A DNA stretch of 64,000 nt from Nocardia huaxiensis (GTDB taxonomy: Bacteria > Actinomycetota > Actinomycetes > Mycobacteriales > Mycobacteriaceae), in NCBI RefSeq assembly GCF_013744875.1, contig NZ_CP059399.1, positions 7,068,001 through 7,132,000 of the forward strand, in the 5' to 3' direction. The notes beneath the pieces are model-generated. The model was not told where the DNA came from. It did no database searches and saw only the letters and a program-made list of their open reading frames with translations. The position numbers were made by a program, and so were the translations under genes. Positions 34,603 to 43,449 of this stretch are shown here, piece after piece; the stretch's first letter is position 1, and each line of letters starts with the position of its first letter.

Positions 34603-37032
34603 TTACTTGCCGAATCCCGCGCGACGCAGGGCATCTGCCATGGAGCCGCTGGGCGCGGACTGGCTGCGACGGTCGTTTCCGCCGCGACCACCTTGGCCGC
34701 CCTGGCGCTGGCCGCCCTGACCGCCTTGGCGACCGCCCTGGCCGCCCTGGCGGGGGCGGCCGTCGCCGCGGGGGCCGCCGCCCTGGTTCTGGCCGCCGCG
34801 CGGACGGCCTTCGCCGCGTTCGGGTTTGGCCGCGCCGGGCTCGTCGTCCAGGCGCAGGGACAGGCCGATGCGCTGGCGCTGGACGTCGACCTCGAGGACC
34901 TTGACCTTCACCACGTCGCCGGATTTCACGACCTCGCGCGGATCCTTGACGAAGTTGTGGGACATGGCGGAGACGTGGACGAGGCCGTCCTGGTGGACGC
35001 CGACGTCGACGAAGGCGCCGAAGGCGGCGACATTGGTGACGACGCCCTCGAGGACCATGCCGGGCTTCAGGTCGGCGACCTTCTCGATGCCGGCGGCGAA
35101 TTCGGCGGTCTTGAATTCGGGGCGCGGGTCGCGGCCGGGCTTCTCGAGTTCGCTGATGATGTCGGTGACGGTGGGGACACCGAACTTCTCATCGGTGAAA
35201 TCGGCGGGCTTCAGCGAGCGCAGGACGGTGGTGTTGCCGATGAGTTCCTGCATGCCGCGGCCGCTGGCGTCGAGGATGCGACGGACGACCGGGTACGCCT
35301 CGGGGTGCACCGAGGAGGTGTCCAGCGGATCGTCGCCGCCGCGGATGCGCAGGAAGCCCGCGCACTGTTCGAAAGCCTTGGGGCCCAGGCGCGGAACGTC
35401 CTTGAGGGCGGCGCGGCTGCGGAAGGGGCCGTTGGCGTCGCGGTGTGCCACAATGCTTTCCGCCAGCGAGGTGGCGATGCCGGAGACGCGGGACAGCAGC
35501 GGCACCGAGGCGGTGTTGACGTCCACGCCGACCGCGTTCACCGCGTCCTCGACGACCGCGCCCAGCGAGCGGGCGAGCAGGGTTTCGGACACGTCGTGCT
35601 GGTACTGGCCGACGCCGATGGACTTCGGGTCGATCTTCACCAGTTCGGCCAGCGGGTCCTGCAGGCGGCGGGCGATGGAGACCGCGCCGCGCAGCGACAC
35701 GTCCATATCGGGCAGTTCCTGCGAGGCGTAGGCCGAGGCGGAGTACACCGAGGCGCCCGCTTCGGAGACCACGATCTTGGTGGGCTTGTTCTCGGGGATG
35801 CGCGAGATGAGTTCGGCGGCAAGGGCGTCGGTCTCGCGGGAGGCGGTGCCGTTGCCGATGGCGATCAGCTCGACATTGAAGCGGGCGACCAGTGCGCCCA
35901 GCACTGCCAGGGACTTCTCGGTCTGCCCCTGCGGCTTGTGCGGGTAGATGACCTCGGTGGCGACGCACTTGCCCGTCGAATCCACCACGGCCACCTTCAC
36001 ACCCGTGCGATAGCCCGGGTCCAGGCCCATGGTGGTGCGGGTGCCGGCCGGGGCGGCCAGCAGCAGGTCGCGCAGGTTGGCCGCGAACACGTCGACGGCG
36101 TCGCGTTCGGCGCTCTGCCGCAACCGCATTCGAGTGTCGATGCCCAGGCTCACCTGGAGCTTGGTGCGCCATGCCCAGCGCACGGTGTCGAGCAGCCACT
36201 TGTCGGCGGCGCGGCCCTGCTCGGCGATGCCGAACTTGTAGGCGATGCGGCCCTCGTAGATGGTGCGCTCGCCGTCCTCGGGTTCCTCGGTGTCGGCTTC
36301 GAGGTGCAGGGTGAGCACCTCTTCCTTCTCGCCGCGCAGCAGCGCCAGGATCCGGTGCGAGGGCAGCTTGCTGAACGGTTCGCTGAACTCGAAGTAGTCG
36401 GCGAACTTCGCGCCCGCCTCTTCCTTGCCCGCGCGCACCGTGGAGGTGATCTGGCCGCGCTCCCACATGAGTTCGCGCAGTTCGCCCACCAGGTCGGCGT
36501 CTTCGGCGAAGCGTTCCACCAGGATGGCGCGGGCGCCGTCGAGCTGTTCGGCGTCGTACTGTGCGGGATCGGTGGTCGGGTCGTTCAGCAGTGCGTCGGC
36601 CACCGGCTCGTGCCCGGCCTCGCGCGCGATCTGCGCCTTGGTGCGCCGCTTCGGCTTGAACGGCAGGTAGATGTCTTCCAGGCGGGCCTTGGTGTCGGCC
36701 AGCATGATCTGCGCGTGCAGCTCGGGGGTCAGCTTCCCCTGCCCGCGAACCGATTCGATGATCGACCCGCGCCGCTCGTCCATTTCCCGCAGGTAGTGCA
36801 GCCGCTCGTCGAGCGTGCGTAGCTGCGCGTCGTCGAGCCCGCCGGTGACCTCCTTGCGGTACCGGGCGATGAACGGCACGGTCGATCCGGCGTCCAATAG
36901 CTCGACGGCCGCGCGCACCTGTCCCTCGCCCACGCTCAGCTCATCGGCGATGCGCCGGCTCACGCTGGCCAGGCGGACAGTGCTCTCGGCACCAGTGGTC
37001 TCTGCGTTGACGGTTTCGGAGGCTGTCGTCAC
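34603..37032 (-). CDS. Tex-family RNA-binding transcription accessory protein
   Basis: This protein of about 809 aa shows the Tex order: N-terminal helical domain (STVPFIARYRKEVTGGLDD), a YqgF-like RNase H fold (MGLDPGYRTGVKVAVVD and IAIGNGTASRETD), a helix-hairpin-helix region (NTASVPLLSRVSGIATSLAESIV and DVPRLGPKAFEQCAGFLRI), and an S1 domain (KPGMVLEGVVTNVAAFGAFVDVGVHQDGLVH). A low-complexity Gly/Arg/Gln tail of about 60 residues follows before the last basic segment. Tex-like proteins affect transcription and stress or toxin expression. Starts GTG 37032 or 37044 are both possible. It is divergent from a decayed lipoprotein gene. Confidence 0.93.
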   Translation of the reverse strand: MTTASETVNAETTGAESTVRLASVSRRIADELSVGEGQVRAAVELLDAGSTVPFIARYRKEVTGGLDDAQLRTLDERLHYLREMDERRGSIIESVRGQGKLTPELHAQIMLADTKARLEDIYLPFKPKRRTKAQIAREAGHEPVADALLNDPTTDPAQYDAEQLDGARAILVERFAEDADLVGELRELMWERGQITSTVRAGKEEAGAKFADYFEFSEPFSKLPSHRILALLRGEKEEVLTLHLEADTEEPEDGERTIYEGRIAYKFGIAEQGRAADKWLLDTVRWAWRTKLQVSLGIDTRMRLRQSAERDAVDVFAANLRDLLLAAPAGTRTTMGLDPGYRTGVKVAVVDSTGKCVATEVIYPHKPQGQTEKSLAVLGALVARFNVELIAIGNGTASRETDALAAELISRIPENKPTKIVVSEAGASVYSASAYASQELPDMDVSLRGAVSIARRLQDPLAELVKIDPKSIGVGQYQHDVSETLLARSLGAVVEDAVNAVGVDVNTASVPLLSRVSGIATSLAESIVAHRDANGPFRSRAALKDVPRLGPKAFEQCAGFLRIRGGDDPLDTSSVHPEAYPVVRRILDASGRGMQELIGNTTVLRSLKPADFTDEKFGVPTVTDIISELEKPGRDPRPEFKTAEFAAGIEKVADLKPGMVLEGVVTNVAAFGAFVDVGVHQDGLVHVSAMSHNFVKDPREVVKSGDVVKVKVLEVDVQRQRIGLSLRLDDEPGAAKPERGEGRPRGGQNQGGGPRGDGRPRQGGQGGRQGGQGGQRQGGQGGRGGNDRRSQSAPSGSMADALRRAGFGK

Positions 37033-37139
37033 GCCCGCAGACACTACCGGCGCGCGATGACGGGGTGGTGACGGACTCGGCGCAGTATTTCGCCACACCC
37101 TCGAGCAGGGGCGTGTCACTGAGCTGACAAGATCGGCAT

Positions 37140-37920
37140 GTGCGTTCTCCGACCTCGACAGATCAGCCCTGGCGGCGCGCGGCAGCTCTCTCGCTGCGGG
37201 CTTTGGCGGCAATCGGTTTGGTGGCCGGTGTGGCCGCGTGCGATTCCGGCACGGCAGTGCAGAATGCCGCCGAGCCGGCCGTGCCGAATCTCGATCTGCC
37301 GGCCGTCGAGTCGCTGCGGATCGGCGCGCATGATGCGATCGGCACCACCGCGGACGGGCTCTACCTGGTCGCCGATGGTGCGCTCTCCGGCGCGGACCCA
37401 CTCACGGGGAAGACGAAATAGGCTGTGCGGCGGCCGGATACCGCGCCGGAGAAGAACGGGGTCTGGATCGCGGACGCCGGACATGTGCTGACGGTGAAGT
37501 GGCAGAACCAGCAGGGCCGGGTGGCGTACGCGGCCGATTCCGGTCGTGAACTGTGGTCGACGCCGTCCGATGAATGGTTCGAAACCGACGATTCGAACAA
37601 TCATTTCGTCCGTTTCGACGCATACACCGGCGCGCAACGCTGGTCCGTCGACCCCGCTACGCTCGGGTGCGCGATGCCGCTGCCGGACATGGCCGCACTG
37701 TGGGCCTACGCGGAAGGGCGGTTTCATCAATTGGCTTGTCACCCTGGATCTTCGGTCCGGCGAGCGCACCGTGGTGCTGGGTCCGGGCGTCACGGCGCAG
37801 GGCGAGGAACCCACCCGGCGCATGGGCGTCGAGCGGCTCTCGGGGCTGTTCACCGTCGAATCATGGGGTGCGCTGATTCCCGGCAAGAACGGTGAATTCG
37901 CCGTCATCCCAGCCGAATAG
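37140..37920 (+). pseudogene. Decayed lipoprotein gene (in-frame amber and frameshift)
   Basis: The reading starts at GTG 37140 with a lipobox (GLVAGVAAC) and beta-propeller-like repeats (GIGAHDAIG-type; VAYAADSGRELWSTP and FDAYTGAQRWSVDP resemble PQQ-like blades). TAG at 37419-37421 interrupts it after LTGKTK, where TGG would restore a Trp. Around GGG 37716-37718 an extra base shifts the frame, after which INWLVTLDLRSGERTVVLGPG continues in another frame to 37920. With both changes reversed one continuous protein of about 259 aa would result. Two lesions make real decay more likely than error. Confidence 0.75.
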
Positions 37921-38053
37921 CGCGCCGTCGGGTGAGGTCGCCACCTCGAACCCGAGGCGGTCAACCGCCGACAACGAAGCTCGCGGCAGCCCCGTGGGCG
38001 CGATCGTCAAGGGCCGCAAGGGCGAGTTCGTTGTCCTACCGAGGCGATAGCGG

Positions 38054-38374
38054 TCAGGGCTCGAGCATGCGGCCCGGGCAGTAGGCCAGGATGTCGATTT
38101 CGGTGGCGGTCATGCCGTTGAGGCCGACATTGGTGGCGGGGTGCTGGCGGTCGAAGGCGATGAGGGCCGTTTTGCGGCCGGGGGCGCGTTCGATCTCGGT
38201 GCAGGTTTTGTGGCCGAGGCTTATCGAAAGCTGTTTGTAGGCATCGGATTCGCGTTGTTCGTCCAAGAGGGCGAAGCGGAGTTCGTCCTGTGGGGTGAAC
38301 GCGTGGGCGACCGCATTGCCGAATCCCAGCATGGCAGTGGCGACGATGCCGACTGCGAGGGCCTGACGAAGCAC
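38054..38374 (-). CDS. Small exported protein, DUF732-like
   Basis: This 106-aa protein has a signal peptide (hydrophobic residues about 4-22, cleavage near AHA) and a mature helical domain ending in TEIDILAYCPGRMLEP. A cysteine in KTCTEIERA and the C-terminal YCP are the two-cysteine pattern of the actinobacterial DUF732 group. GTG 38374 is preferred because AAAGGTGG lies 6 nt upstream, whereas a TTG at 38380 abuts that site. Role unknown. Confidence 0.75.
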   Translation of the reverse strand: MLRQALAVGIVATAMLGFGNAVAHAFTPQDELRFALLDEQRESDAYKQLSISLGHKTCTEIERAPGRKTALIAFDRQHPATNVGLNGMTATEIDILAYCPGRMLEP

Positions 38375-38489
38375 TTCCAACCACCTTTCAACCCGGAGTG
38401 ATGTCTGATCGCTATGAGCAGCGTCCGGAATCTATCGGGTTGGGGGCGGAAAGGGGAGAGCTGACCGCGAATGCGTCCGGGATGTCCGG

Positions 38490-39176
38490 TTACTGCTCGT
38501 CGGGGAGCAGGTCGGGGCGGCGCTCGCGGGTGCGCTGGAGGGACTGCTCACGGCGCCAGGCGTCGATCTTGGCGTGGTTGCCGGAGAGCAGGATTTCGGG
38601 AACGTCGAGGCCACGCCAGGAGACCGGGCGGGTGTAGGACGGGCCTTCCAGGAGACCGTCGGAGAACGAATCCTGTTCGTGAGATTGCTGATTGCCGAGC
38701 ACGCCCGGAATCAGACGGACGAACGCCTCGGTCATGACGAGCACCGCCGCCTCACCACCGATGAGGACGTAGTCGCCGATGCTGACCTCTTCGACGCGCA
38801 CCCGGCGGGCTGCGTCGTCGAAGACGCGCTGGTCGATGCCTTCATAGCGGCCACACGCGAAGACGATGTGCTTCTCGGTGGACCAGCGTTCGGCGGTGCG
38901 CTGGGTGAAGGGGACACCGGCGGGCGTGGGTACGACGAGCAGCGCTTCGTCGGGGCACACCGCATCCAGGGCATCGCCCCACACGACAGGCTTCATGACC
39001 ATGCCCGGCCCGCCGCCGTACGGCGAATCGTCCACGGCCTTGTGCACGTCGTGCGTCCAATCGCGCAGGTCGTGCACGCCGACCTCGAGGATGCCCTTGT
39101 CGATCGCCTTGCCCAGCAAGGCCGTTCGCATCGGCTCGAGGTATTCGGGGAAGATGGTGACGACGTCGATACGCAT
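38490..39176 (-). CDS. trmD: tRNA (guanine37-N1)-methyltransferase
   Basis: This 228-aa protein has the trefoil-knot SAM fold with [44 protein letters not shown] and [20 protein letters not shown]. It makes m1G37 in tRNA to prevent frameshifting. ATG 39176 ([12 protein letters not shown]) has GGAG 7 nt upstream, inside the end of rimM; GTG 39185 overlaps the rimM stop as GTGA. The four-gene rpsP-KH-rimM-trmD operon ends here. Confidence 0.98.
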   Translation of the reverse strand: MRIDVVTIFPEYLEPMRTALLGKAIDKGILEVGVHDLRDWTHDVHKAVDDSPYGGGPGMVMKPVVWGDALDAVCPDEALLVVPTPAGVPFTQRTAERWSTEKHIVFACGRYEGIDQRVFDDAARRVRVEEVSIGDYVLIGGEAAVLVMTEAFVRLIPGVLGNQQSHEQDSFSDGLLEGPSYTRPVSWRGLDVPEILLSGNHAKIDAWRREQSLQRTRERRPDLLPDEQ

Positions 39177-39181
39177 CGCGC

Positions 39182-39718
39182 TCACTCCGCGTCCAGCAGG
39201 CCCTCGGGCGGATCGATGACGATGAGCCCGTCGGCGATCGAGACCGTGGGCACCATCGCAGTCACGAAGGGCACCAGGATCTCTCGGCCCGCGGGCGGGA
39301 ACGCCTCGGACGCCTTGATCGAAAGCAGTTCTCCCGCAGCGGAATGCAGGACTTCACGCACGGTGCCGACCACGGTTCCGTCACCGAGTTCGACGCGCAG
39401 CCCTTCGAGCTCGTGGTCGTAGTACTCGTCCGGATCCTCCGACGGCGGCAGGTCCGCGGTGTCGACGACGAAGAGCATGCCCCGCAACGCATCCGCGGCC
39501 GTGCGGTCGTTCACGCCATCCAGACGCAGCAGAAGCCGGCCCGAGTGCTCCCGGGCCGACTCCACTTCGAACTTCTGCGTCTGCTTGGCGCGCGGCAGCT
39601 TGCCCGTGAGGGTGTTGCCTGCCGCGAACCGCAGTTCCGGCTCGTCGGTGCGGACTTCTACGACGAGTTCGCCACGCACACCGTGCGATTTGGCGACCCG
39701 ACCGACGACCAGTTCCAT
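39182..39718 (-). CDS. rimM: 16S rRNA processing protein RimM
   Basis: This 178-aa protein starts [20 protein letters not shown] and has the two RimM domains: an N-terminal beta barrel and a C-terminal PRC barrel ([20 protein letters not shown] and [18 protein letters not shown]). It helps 30S maturation with S19. It starts directly after the KH gene, and its stop overlaps the possible trmD GTG. Confidence 0.97.
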   Translation of the reverse strand: MELVVGRVAKSHGVRGELVVEVRTDEPELRFAAGNTLTGKLPRAKQTQKFEVESAREHSGRLLLRLDGVNDRTAADALRGMLFVVDTADLPPSEDPDEYYDHELEGLRVELGDGTVVGTVREVLHSAAGELLSIKASEAFPPAGREILVPFVTAMVPTVSIADGLIVIDPPEGLLDAE

Positions 39719-39961
39719 CTACTGGTCCGTGTCGACCACGTCGACGCGAATACCCTTGCCGCCGATACCGGCGACGAGGGTGCGCAGCGCGGTCGCGGTG
39801 CGACCACCGCGACCGATCACCTTGCCCAGATCATCCGGGTGCACGTGCACCTCGACCGTCCGGCCACGACGGCTGGTGATCAGCTCGACGTGGACGTCCT
39901 CCGGATTGGCGACGATGCCGCGAACGAGGTGCTCGACGGCATCGGCGACTACGGCGCTCAT
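39719..39961 (-). CDS. KH-domain RNA-binding protein
   Basis: This 80-aa single KH domain protein has the GxxG-type loop in LGKVIGRGGRTATALRTLV. It is the small KH/KhpA-type protein usually encoded between rpsP and rimM. In other bacteria such proteins bind mRNA and influence cell division or translation. Its stop is adjacent to the rimM start. Confidence 0.95.
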   Translation of the reverse strand: MSAVVADAVEHLVRGIVANPEDVHVELITSRRGRTVEVHVHPDDLGKVIGRGGRTATALRTLVAGIGGKGIRVDVVDTDQ

Positions 39962-39963
39962 GC

Positions 39964-40410
39964 TTACTCGGCGGCTTCGGTGGTGGCCTCAGCGGCGTCG
40001 GCCTCGGCGGCCTCTTCCTTCTTGGCGGCCTTCTTCTTCGGGGTGACGGCCTCGGCGACCGGCTCGTTGTCGGCGGCGGCCAGCGCGGCGTTGAACAGGT
40101 CCAGCTTGGACGGCTTGGCGGCCTTCACCTTCAGGGTGCCCTCGGCGCCCGGCAGGCCCTTGAACTTCTGCCAGTCGCCGGTGATCTCCAGCAGACGCTG
40201 CACGGGCTCGGTCGGCTGGGCGCCGACGGACAGCCAGTACTGGGCGCGCTCGGAATCGATCTCGATCAGCGAGGGCTCTTCCTTCGGGTGGTACTTGCCG
40301 ATGGACTCGATGGCGCGGCCGTCACGACGAGTACGGGCATCGGCGATGACGATGCGGTACTGCGGGTTGCGGATCTTGCCCATGCGGGTCAGCTTGATGC
40401 GAACAGCCAT
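39964..40410 (-). CDS. rpsP: 30S ribosomal protein S16
   Basis: This 148-aa protein has the S16 core [32 protein letters not shown] and [11 protein letters not shown]-terminal extension of about 60 residues rich in Lys, Ala and Glu follows, as in other actinobacteria. ATG 40410 matches the family. It is the first gene of the rpsP-KH-rimM-trmD operon; 40411-40609 upstream has no gene and should hold the promoter. Confidence 0.98.
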   Translation of the reverse strand: MAVRIKLTRMGKIRNPQYRIVIADARTRRDGRAIESIGKYHPKEEPSLIEIDSERAQYWLSVGAQPTEPVQRLLEITGDWQKFKGLPGAEGTLKVKAAKPSKLDLFNAALAAADNEPVAEAVTPKKKAAKKEEAAEADAAEATTEAAE

Positions 40411-40609
40411 GTGCTGTGCCTCTTTCAATTGGTTGGTCACGGCCGCAATTCAGCAGCCCACGCGGGGTGGGCCCGGTTTTGCGTTGAGTGTTGTGACCGC
40501 CGCGCGGTACGTAACCGGAGACGGGCTGACACTGTCCTCGGAGGAGGACGGTCGTCCATTCTGCCAGACCGGTCGCGGGCGAAAAAATCGCCCCTTGCCC
40601 GGACACGCG

Positions 40610-40639
40610 GACAGCCCACCGGATTTCCGATGGGCTGTC
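40610..40639 (-). terminator. Terminator hairpin after the 31-aa ORF
   Basis: GACAGCCCA (40610-40618) pairs perfectly with TGGGCTGTC (40631-40639). It lies 20 nt past the stop of the small minus-strand ORF, and a T6 run follows about 20 nt later on the minus strand. Confidence 0.65.
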
Positions 40640-40658
40640 GGGTACGCGCGGACGCGGA

Positions 40659-40754
40659 TCAGTGGCGCGAGCTGCCGCCCGAACTCCCGGACGTGAGCAG
40701 CTTCACGATCAGTCCGGCCAATATCCCGGTCAGCAGCCCCTCGACGGAACCCAT
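40659..40754 (-). CDS. Candidate 31-aa membrane-active micropeptide
   Basis: This short frame encodes MGSVEGLLTGILAGLIVKLL followed by TSGSSGGSSRH. Residues 3-20 would form an amphipathic or transmembrane helix with single acidic and lysine positions; the tail is Ser/Gly-rich with a final Arg-His. ATG 40754 has GAGGTG about 6 nt upstream (TGATGAGGTGAAGACC-ATG). A hairpin terminator follows. I do not recognise it; a hydrophobic toxin-like or membrane-modulating peptide is possible. Coding status is unproven. Confidence 0.5.
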   Translation of the reverse strand: MGSVEGLLTGILAGLIVKLLTSGSSGGSSRH

Positions 40755-40835
40755 GGTCTTCACCTCATCAGGTCGATACGACAAACATGTGAAGCATGAC
40801 CGATTCACTTGCTTCGCGGGGCGGAATCGCAAACG

Positions 40836-42173
40836 TCACCGGCGGGCCAGACAGATCGTGAGACCCGGCGTCACCCCCGGGGCATACGAGAGCTTCGCGG
40901 GAGTCTCGCACTCGGCATTCTCGGAATCGATCCGTTCGGACACCACATACTTGGCCGCCGGATCCGAGCAGTCGACCCGGCGGGTGCTCGACGCCGACCG
41001 CGACGCGGTGTTGTCACTGCCGAGGCACTCACCGACCACCGCGTACAGCGAATTCTTCTGATCGGCCGGCCCCATGCACACCAGCAGCACGAAATCGGTC
41101 TTGTCGCTCGAGGTCGTGAACGCCGCGTTCGCCCCGCGCACACCCGAACACTCCGGTTTGGCCGGTTGCTCAGTGCGGGTCTGCACCGACAGCACCCTGG
41201 CCGACGCGCCCGCGTCGGTGCACGCGACCAAGGCCATGGCATCACGCGACGCGCAATCCCCGACCTGTGCGTTGTCCATATCCTTCGGATCGGTGGGCAC
41301 CGCGCAGACGACCACCGCCCGGAACACCAGCGACGCCTGCGCGAACGCCAGCCGCGCCGCGGCAACGTCCTTGCACGCCTGCGAATTCACCGGCATCGGA
41401 TACGGATGCACCTCGACGGCAACCACTTTGGCGGGCAACGATGTCGAATCACACGGCACCGAGGTGATCGAGTCACCCGCACCCTTGACATCCACACAGT
41501 CGCCGGGCAGCAAAGCGCCGGGATCGGTCTTGTGGAACCGCGTCGGCGCGAGACACAGCACCGTGTCCGCCTGCGCGGGCGCGGCGACGGCCTTGGTGGC
41601 ATCGTTGTAATCCCGGCACACCGACTCGATCGGGAGCACGAGATCCTCGCGGCCCACGATGCGGTACAGCGATTTACTGTCCGCACAACCGTATTCGACC
41701 GGGGTCGCGGCCTCCAGCGACACACAGTTGCCCACCGGAAAAGCGACCGGCTCGTCCCGCGTGAGCACCCGCACCCCGATCACCGCCGACACCCCGAGCA
41801 CGATCACCGCCACCAGCGCGGCCCACACCCACCCCCGCAGCAGCGGCCGCTTCCCGTCCGCCGGCACCGTTCCCGGCGGAATCTGCCCCTGCGGGAACAG
41901 ATTTCCCTGCCCCGGCGGCGGATACGTCACCGGCGCGAACAACCCCGCGCCCGGGTTCGGGCCACCGGACGGCATCCCGGGCGCACCCTGCCACGCGTGC
42001 CCACCGGCCGGAATCTGTTGCGACGGTTCACCGGAGGGCATTCCGGTCACGCCGTGCGAAGGGCCGGGCGGGCGCTGCCAGTAGGCATCGGCGGGCGGCT
42101 CTCCCGGCCGCTGGGTACGGTCGTTCGACTGGTCGTGCAAGGTTGTCCCACCCCGGTTCTCGGTATCGCACAC
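40836..42173 (-). CDS. LppU/SCO3897-like membrane-anchored protein
   Basis: This 445-aa protein has a Pro/Gly/Gln-rich cytosolic part (about residues 1-108), one transmembrane helix (VWAALVAVIVLGVSAVIGV) and an extracellular region with repeated Cys-containing modules (VGNCVSLE, YGCADSKSLYRIVG, LLPGDCVDVKG, QVGDCASRDAM, VGECLGSDNT). This matches the LppU-type repeat architecture of actinobacteria. GTG 42173 has GGAGG 4-5 nt upstream; TTG 42140 is a second option. Function unknown. Confidence 0.82.
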   Translation of the reverse strand: MCDTENRGGTTLHDQSNDRTQRPGEPPADAYWQRPPGPSHGVTGMPSGEPSQQIPAGGHAWQGAPGMPSGGPNPGAGLFAPVTYPPPGQGNLFPQGQIPPGTVPADGKRPLLRGWVWAALVAVIVLGVSAVIGVRVLTRDEPVAFPVGNCVSLEAATPVEYGCADSKSLYRIVGREDLVLPIESVCRDYNDATKAVAAPAQADTVLCLAPTRFHKTDPGALLPGDCVDVKGAGDSITSVPCDSTSLPAKVVAVEVHPYPMPVNSQACKDVAAARLAFAQASLVFRAVVVCAVPTDPKDMDNAQVGDCASRDAMALVACTDAGASARVLSVQTRTEQPAKPECSGVRGANAAFTTSSDKTDFVLLVCMGPADQKNSLYAVVGECLGSDNTASRSASSTRRVDCSDPAAKYVVSERIDSENAECETPAKLSYAPGVTPGLTICLARR

Positions 42174-42245
42174 GTGGCCTCCGCTGGCGCGAAGATCTTG
42201 ATCGTAGAGGCCGTGGGCGACACCGTCAGCACAGGTGAGAGCGGC

Positions 42246-43346
42246 CTAGCGGTAACCGGTCACCGGGTCGCGCCGGTCGTAGACGCGGCCGCGCAGCACC
42301 ACCCAGGAGGGGGTGGCCAGAACCTCCGGGGCGAGGCGTGGATCTTGTTGATAGACAACGAAATCCGCTTGGGCACCGGGTTCGATACCCGGGCGTCCGA
42401 GCCAGGTGCGAGCGTTCCAGGAGGAGGCTCCGAGGGCATCGTGGCCGGAGAAACCCGCACCGTACAGGGCGGCGATCTCGTCGGCGATGCGGCCGTGTTT
42501 GATCGAACCGCCGGCATCGGTGCCGGTGTAGACGGGGATGCCCGCGTCGTGCGCCTTGGCGACGGTCTCGCGGGAGCGGCGGTGCAGGTCGCGCATGTGG
42601 GCGGCGTAGACGGGGAATTTGCCTGCGCTGTCGGCGATTTCGGGGAAGGTGTCGATATTGATGAGGGTGGGGACCAGGGCGGTGCCGTGGGCCGCCATCA
42701 TTTCCAGGGTCTCGTCGGTGAGACCGGTGCCGTGCTCGATGCAGTCGATGCCCGCGCCGAGCAGGCCGTAGAGGGCGTCCTCACCGAAGACGTGCGCGGT
42801 GACGCGGGCACCCTCGCGGTGAGCGGCATCGATGGCCTCCTTGAGAACGGCATCGGACCACAGCGGAGCCAAGTCGCCGACAGTGCGGTCGATCCAATCG
42901 CCGACGATCTTGACCCAGCCGTCACCGCGCCGGGCCTGCTCGGCGACGATCTCCGGCAGATCGCGTTCATCGTCGAGCTCGATGCCGAGTTCCCGGATAT
43001 AGCGTTTGGGCCGCGCGATATGCCGCCCGGCGCGAATGATCTCCGGCAGATCCGCACGCTCGTCGATGAACCGGGTATCGATGGGCGACCCGGCATCGCG
43101 CAGCAGCAGCGCGCCCGCATCCCGCTCCACCTCGGCCTGGGCGATCGCCCCGTCCCGATCCTCGTCTCCCCCACCGTATTTGATGCCGACATGGCAGTGC
43201 GCGTCCACCAACCCGGGCACGATCCACCCGGACGCGTGCACGGTCTCGGCCCGCGCGACCGGCTCGAACGAGATCACGCCGTCATGCACCCACAGATCGC
43301 GCACCTCCTCACCCGGCAGCACCACTCCACGGAAATGCAGACGCAT
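42246..43346 (-). CDS. Amidohydrolase family protein
   Basis: This 366-aa protein has the amidohydrolase metal motif DAHCHVG, a probable carbamylated-lysine position in GWVKIVGDW, ARVTAHVFGEDA, CIEHGTG and the late aspartate in VYTGTDAGG. Such enzymes hydrolyse amides, lactams or related bonds with one or two zinc ions. ATG 43346 has GAGGAGG upstream. The substrate is unknown; it sits between the LppU-like gene and a LysR regulator. Confidence 0.9.
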   Translation of the reverse strand: MRLHFRGVVLPGEEVRDLWVHDGVISFEPVARAETVHASGWIVPGLVDAHCHVGIKYGGGDEDRDGAIAQAEVERDAGALLLRDAGSPIDTRFIDERADLPEIIRAGRHIARPKRYIRELGIELDDERDLPEIVAEQARRGDGWVKIVGDWIDRTVGDLAPLWSDAVLKEAIDAAHREGARVTAHVFGEDALYGLLGAGIDCIEHGTGLTDETLEMMAAHGTALVPTLINIDTFPEIADSAGKFPVYAAHMRDLHRRSRETVAKAHDAGIPVYTGTDAGGSIKHGRIADEIAALYGAGFSGHDALGASSWNARTWLGRPGIEPGAQADFVVYQQDPRLAPEVLATPSWVVLRGRVYDRRDPVTGYR

Positions 43347-43449
43347 ATCGGCCTCCTCGCCACACGCATCGTGTCTCGATACAAACCATGGTCCACTACA
43401 GTCCAGAGTCCCCCACGGCCGCAAGGGGCGTGTCGCCGGGGCACACCCC

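Noticed and set aside
34582..36822. 746-codon plus-strand frame
   Set aside because: Antisense to tex and lacking any recognisable motif; a codon-bias shadow.
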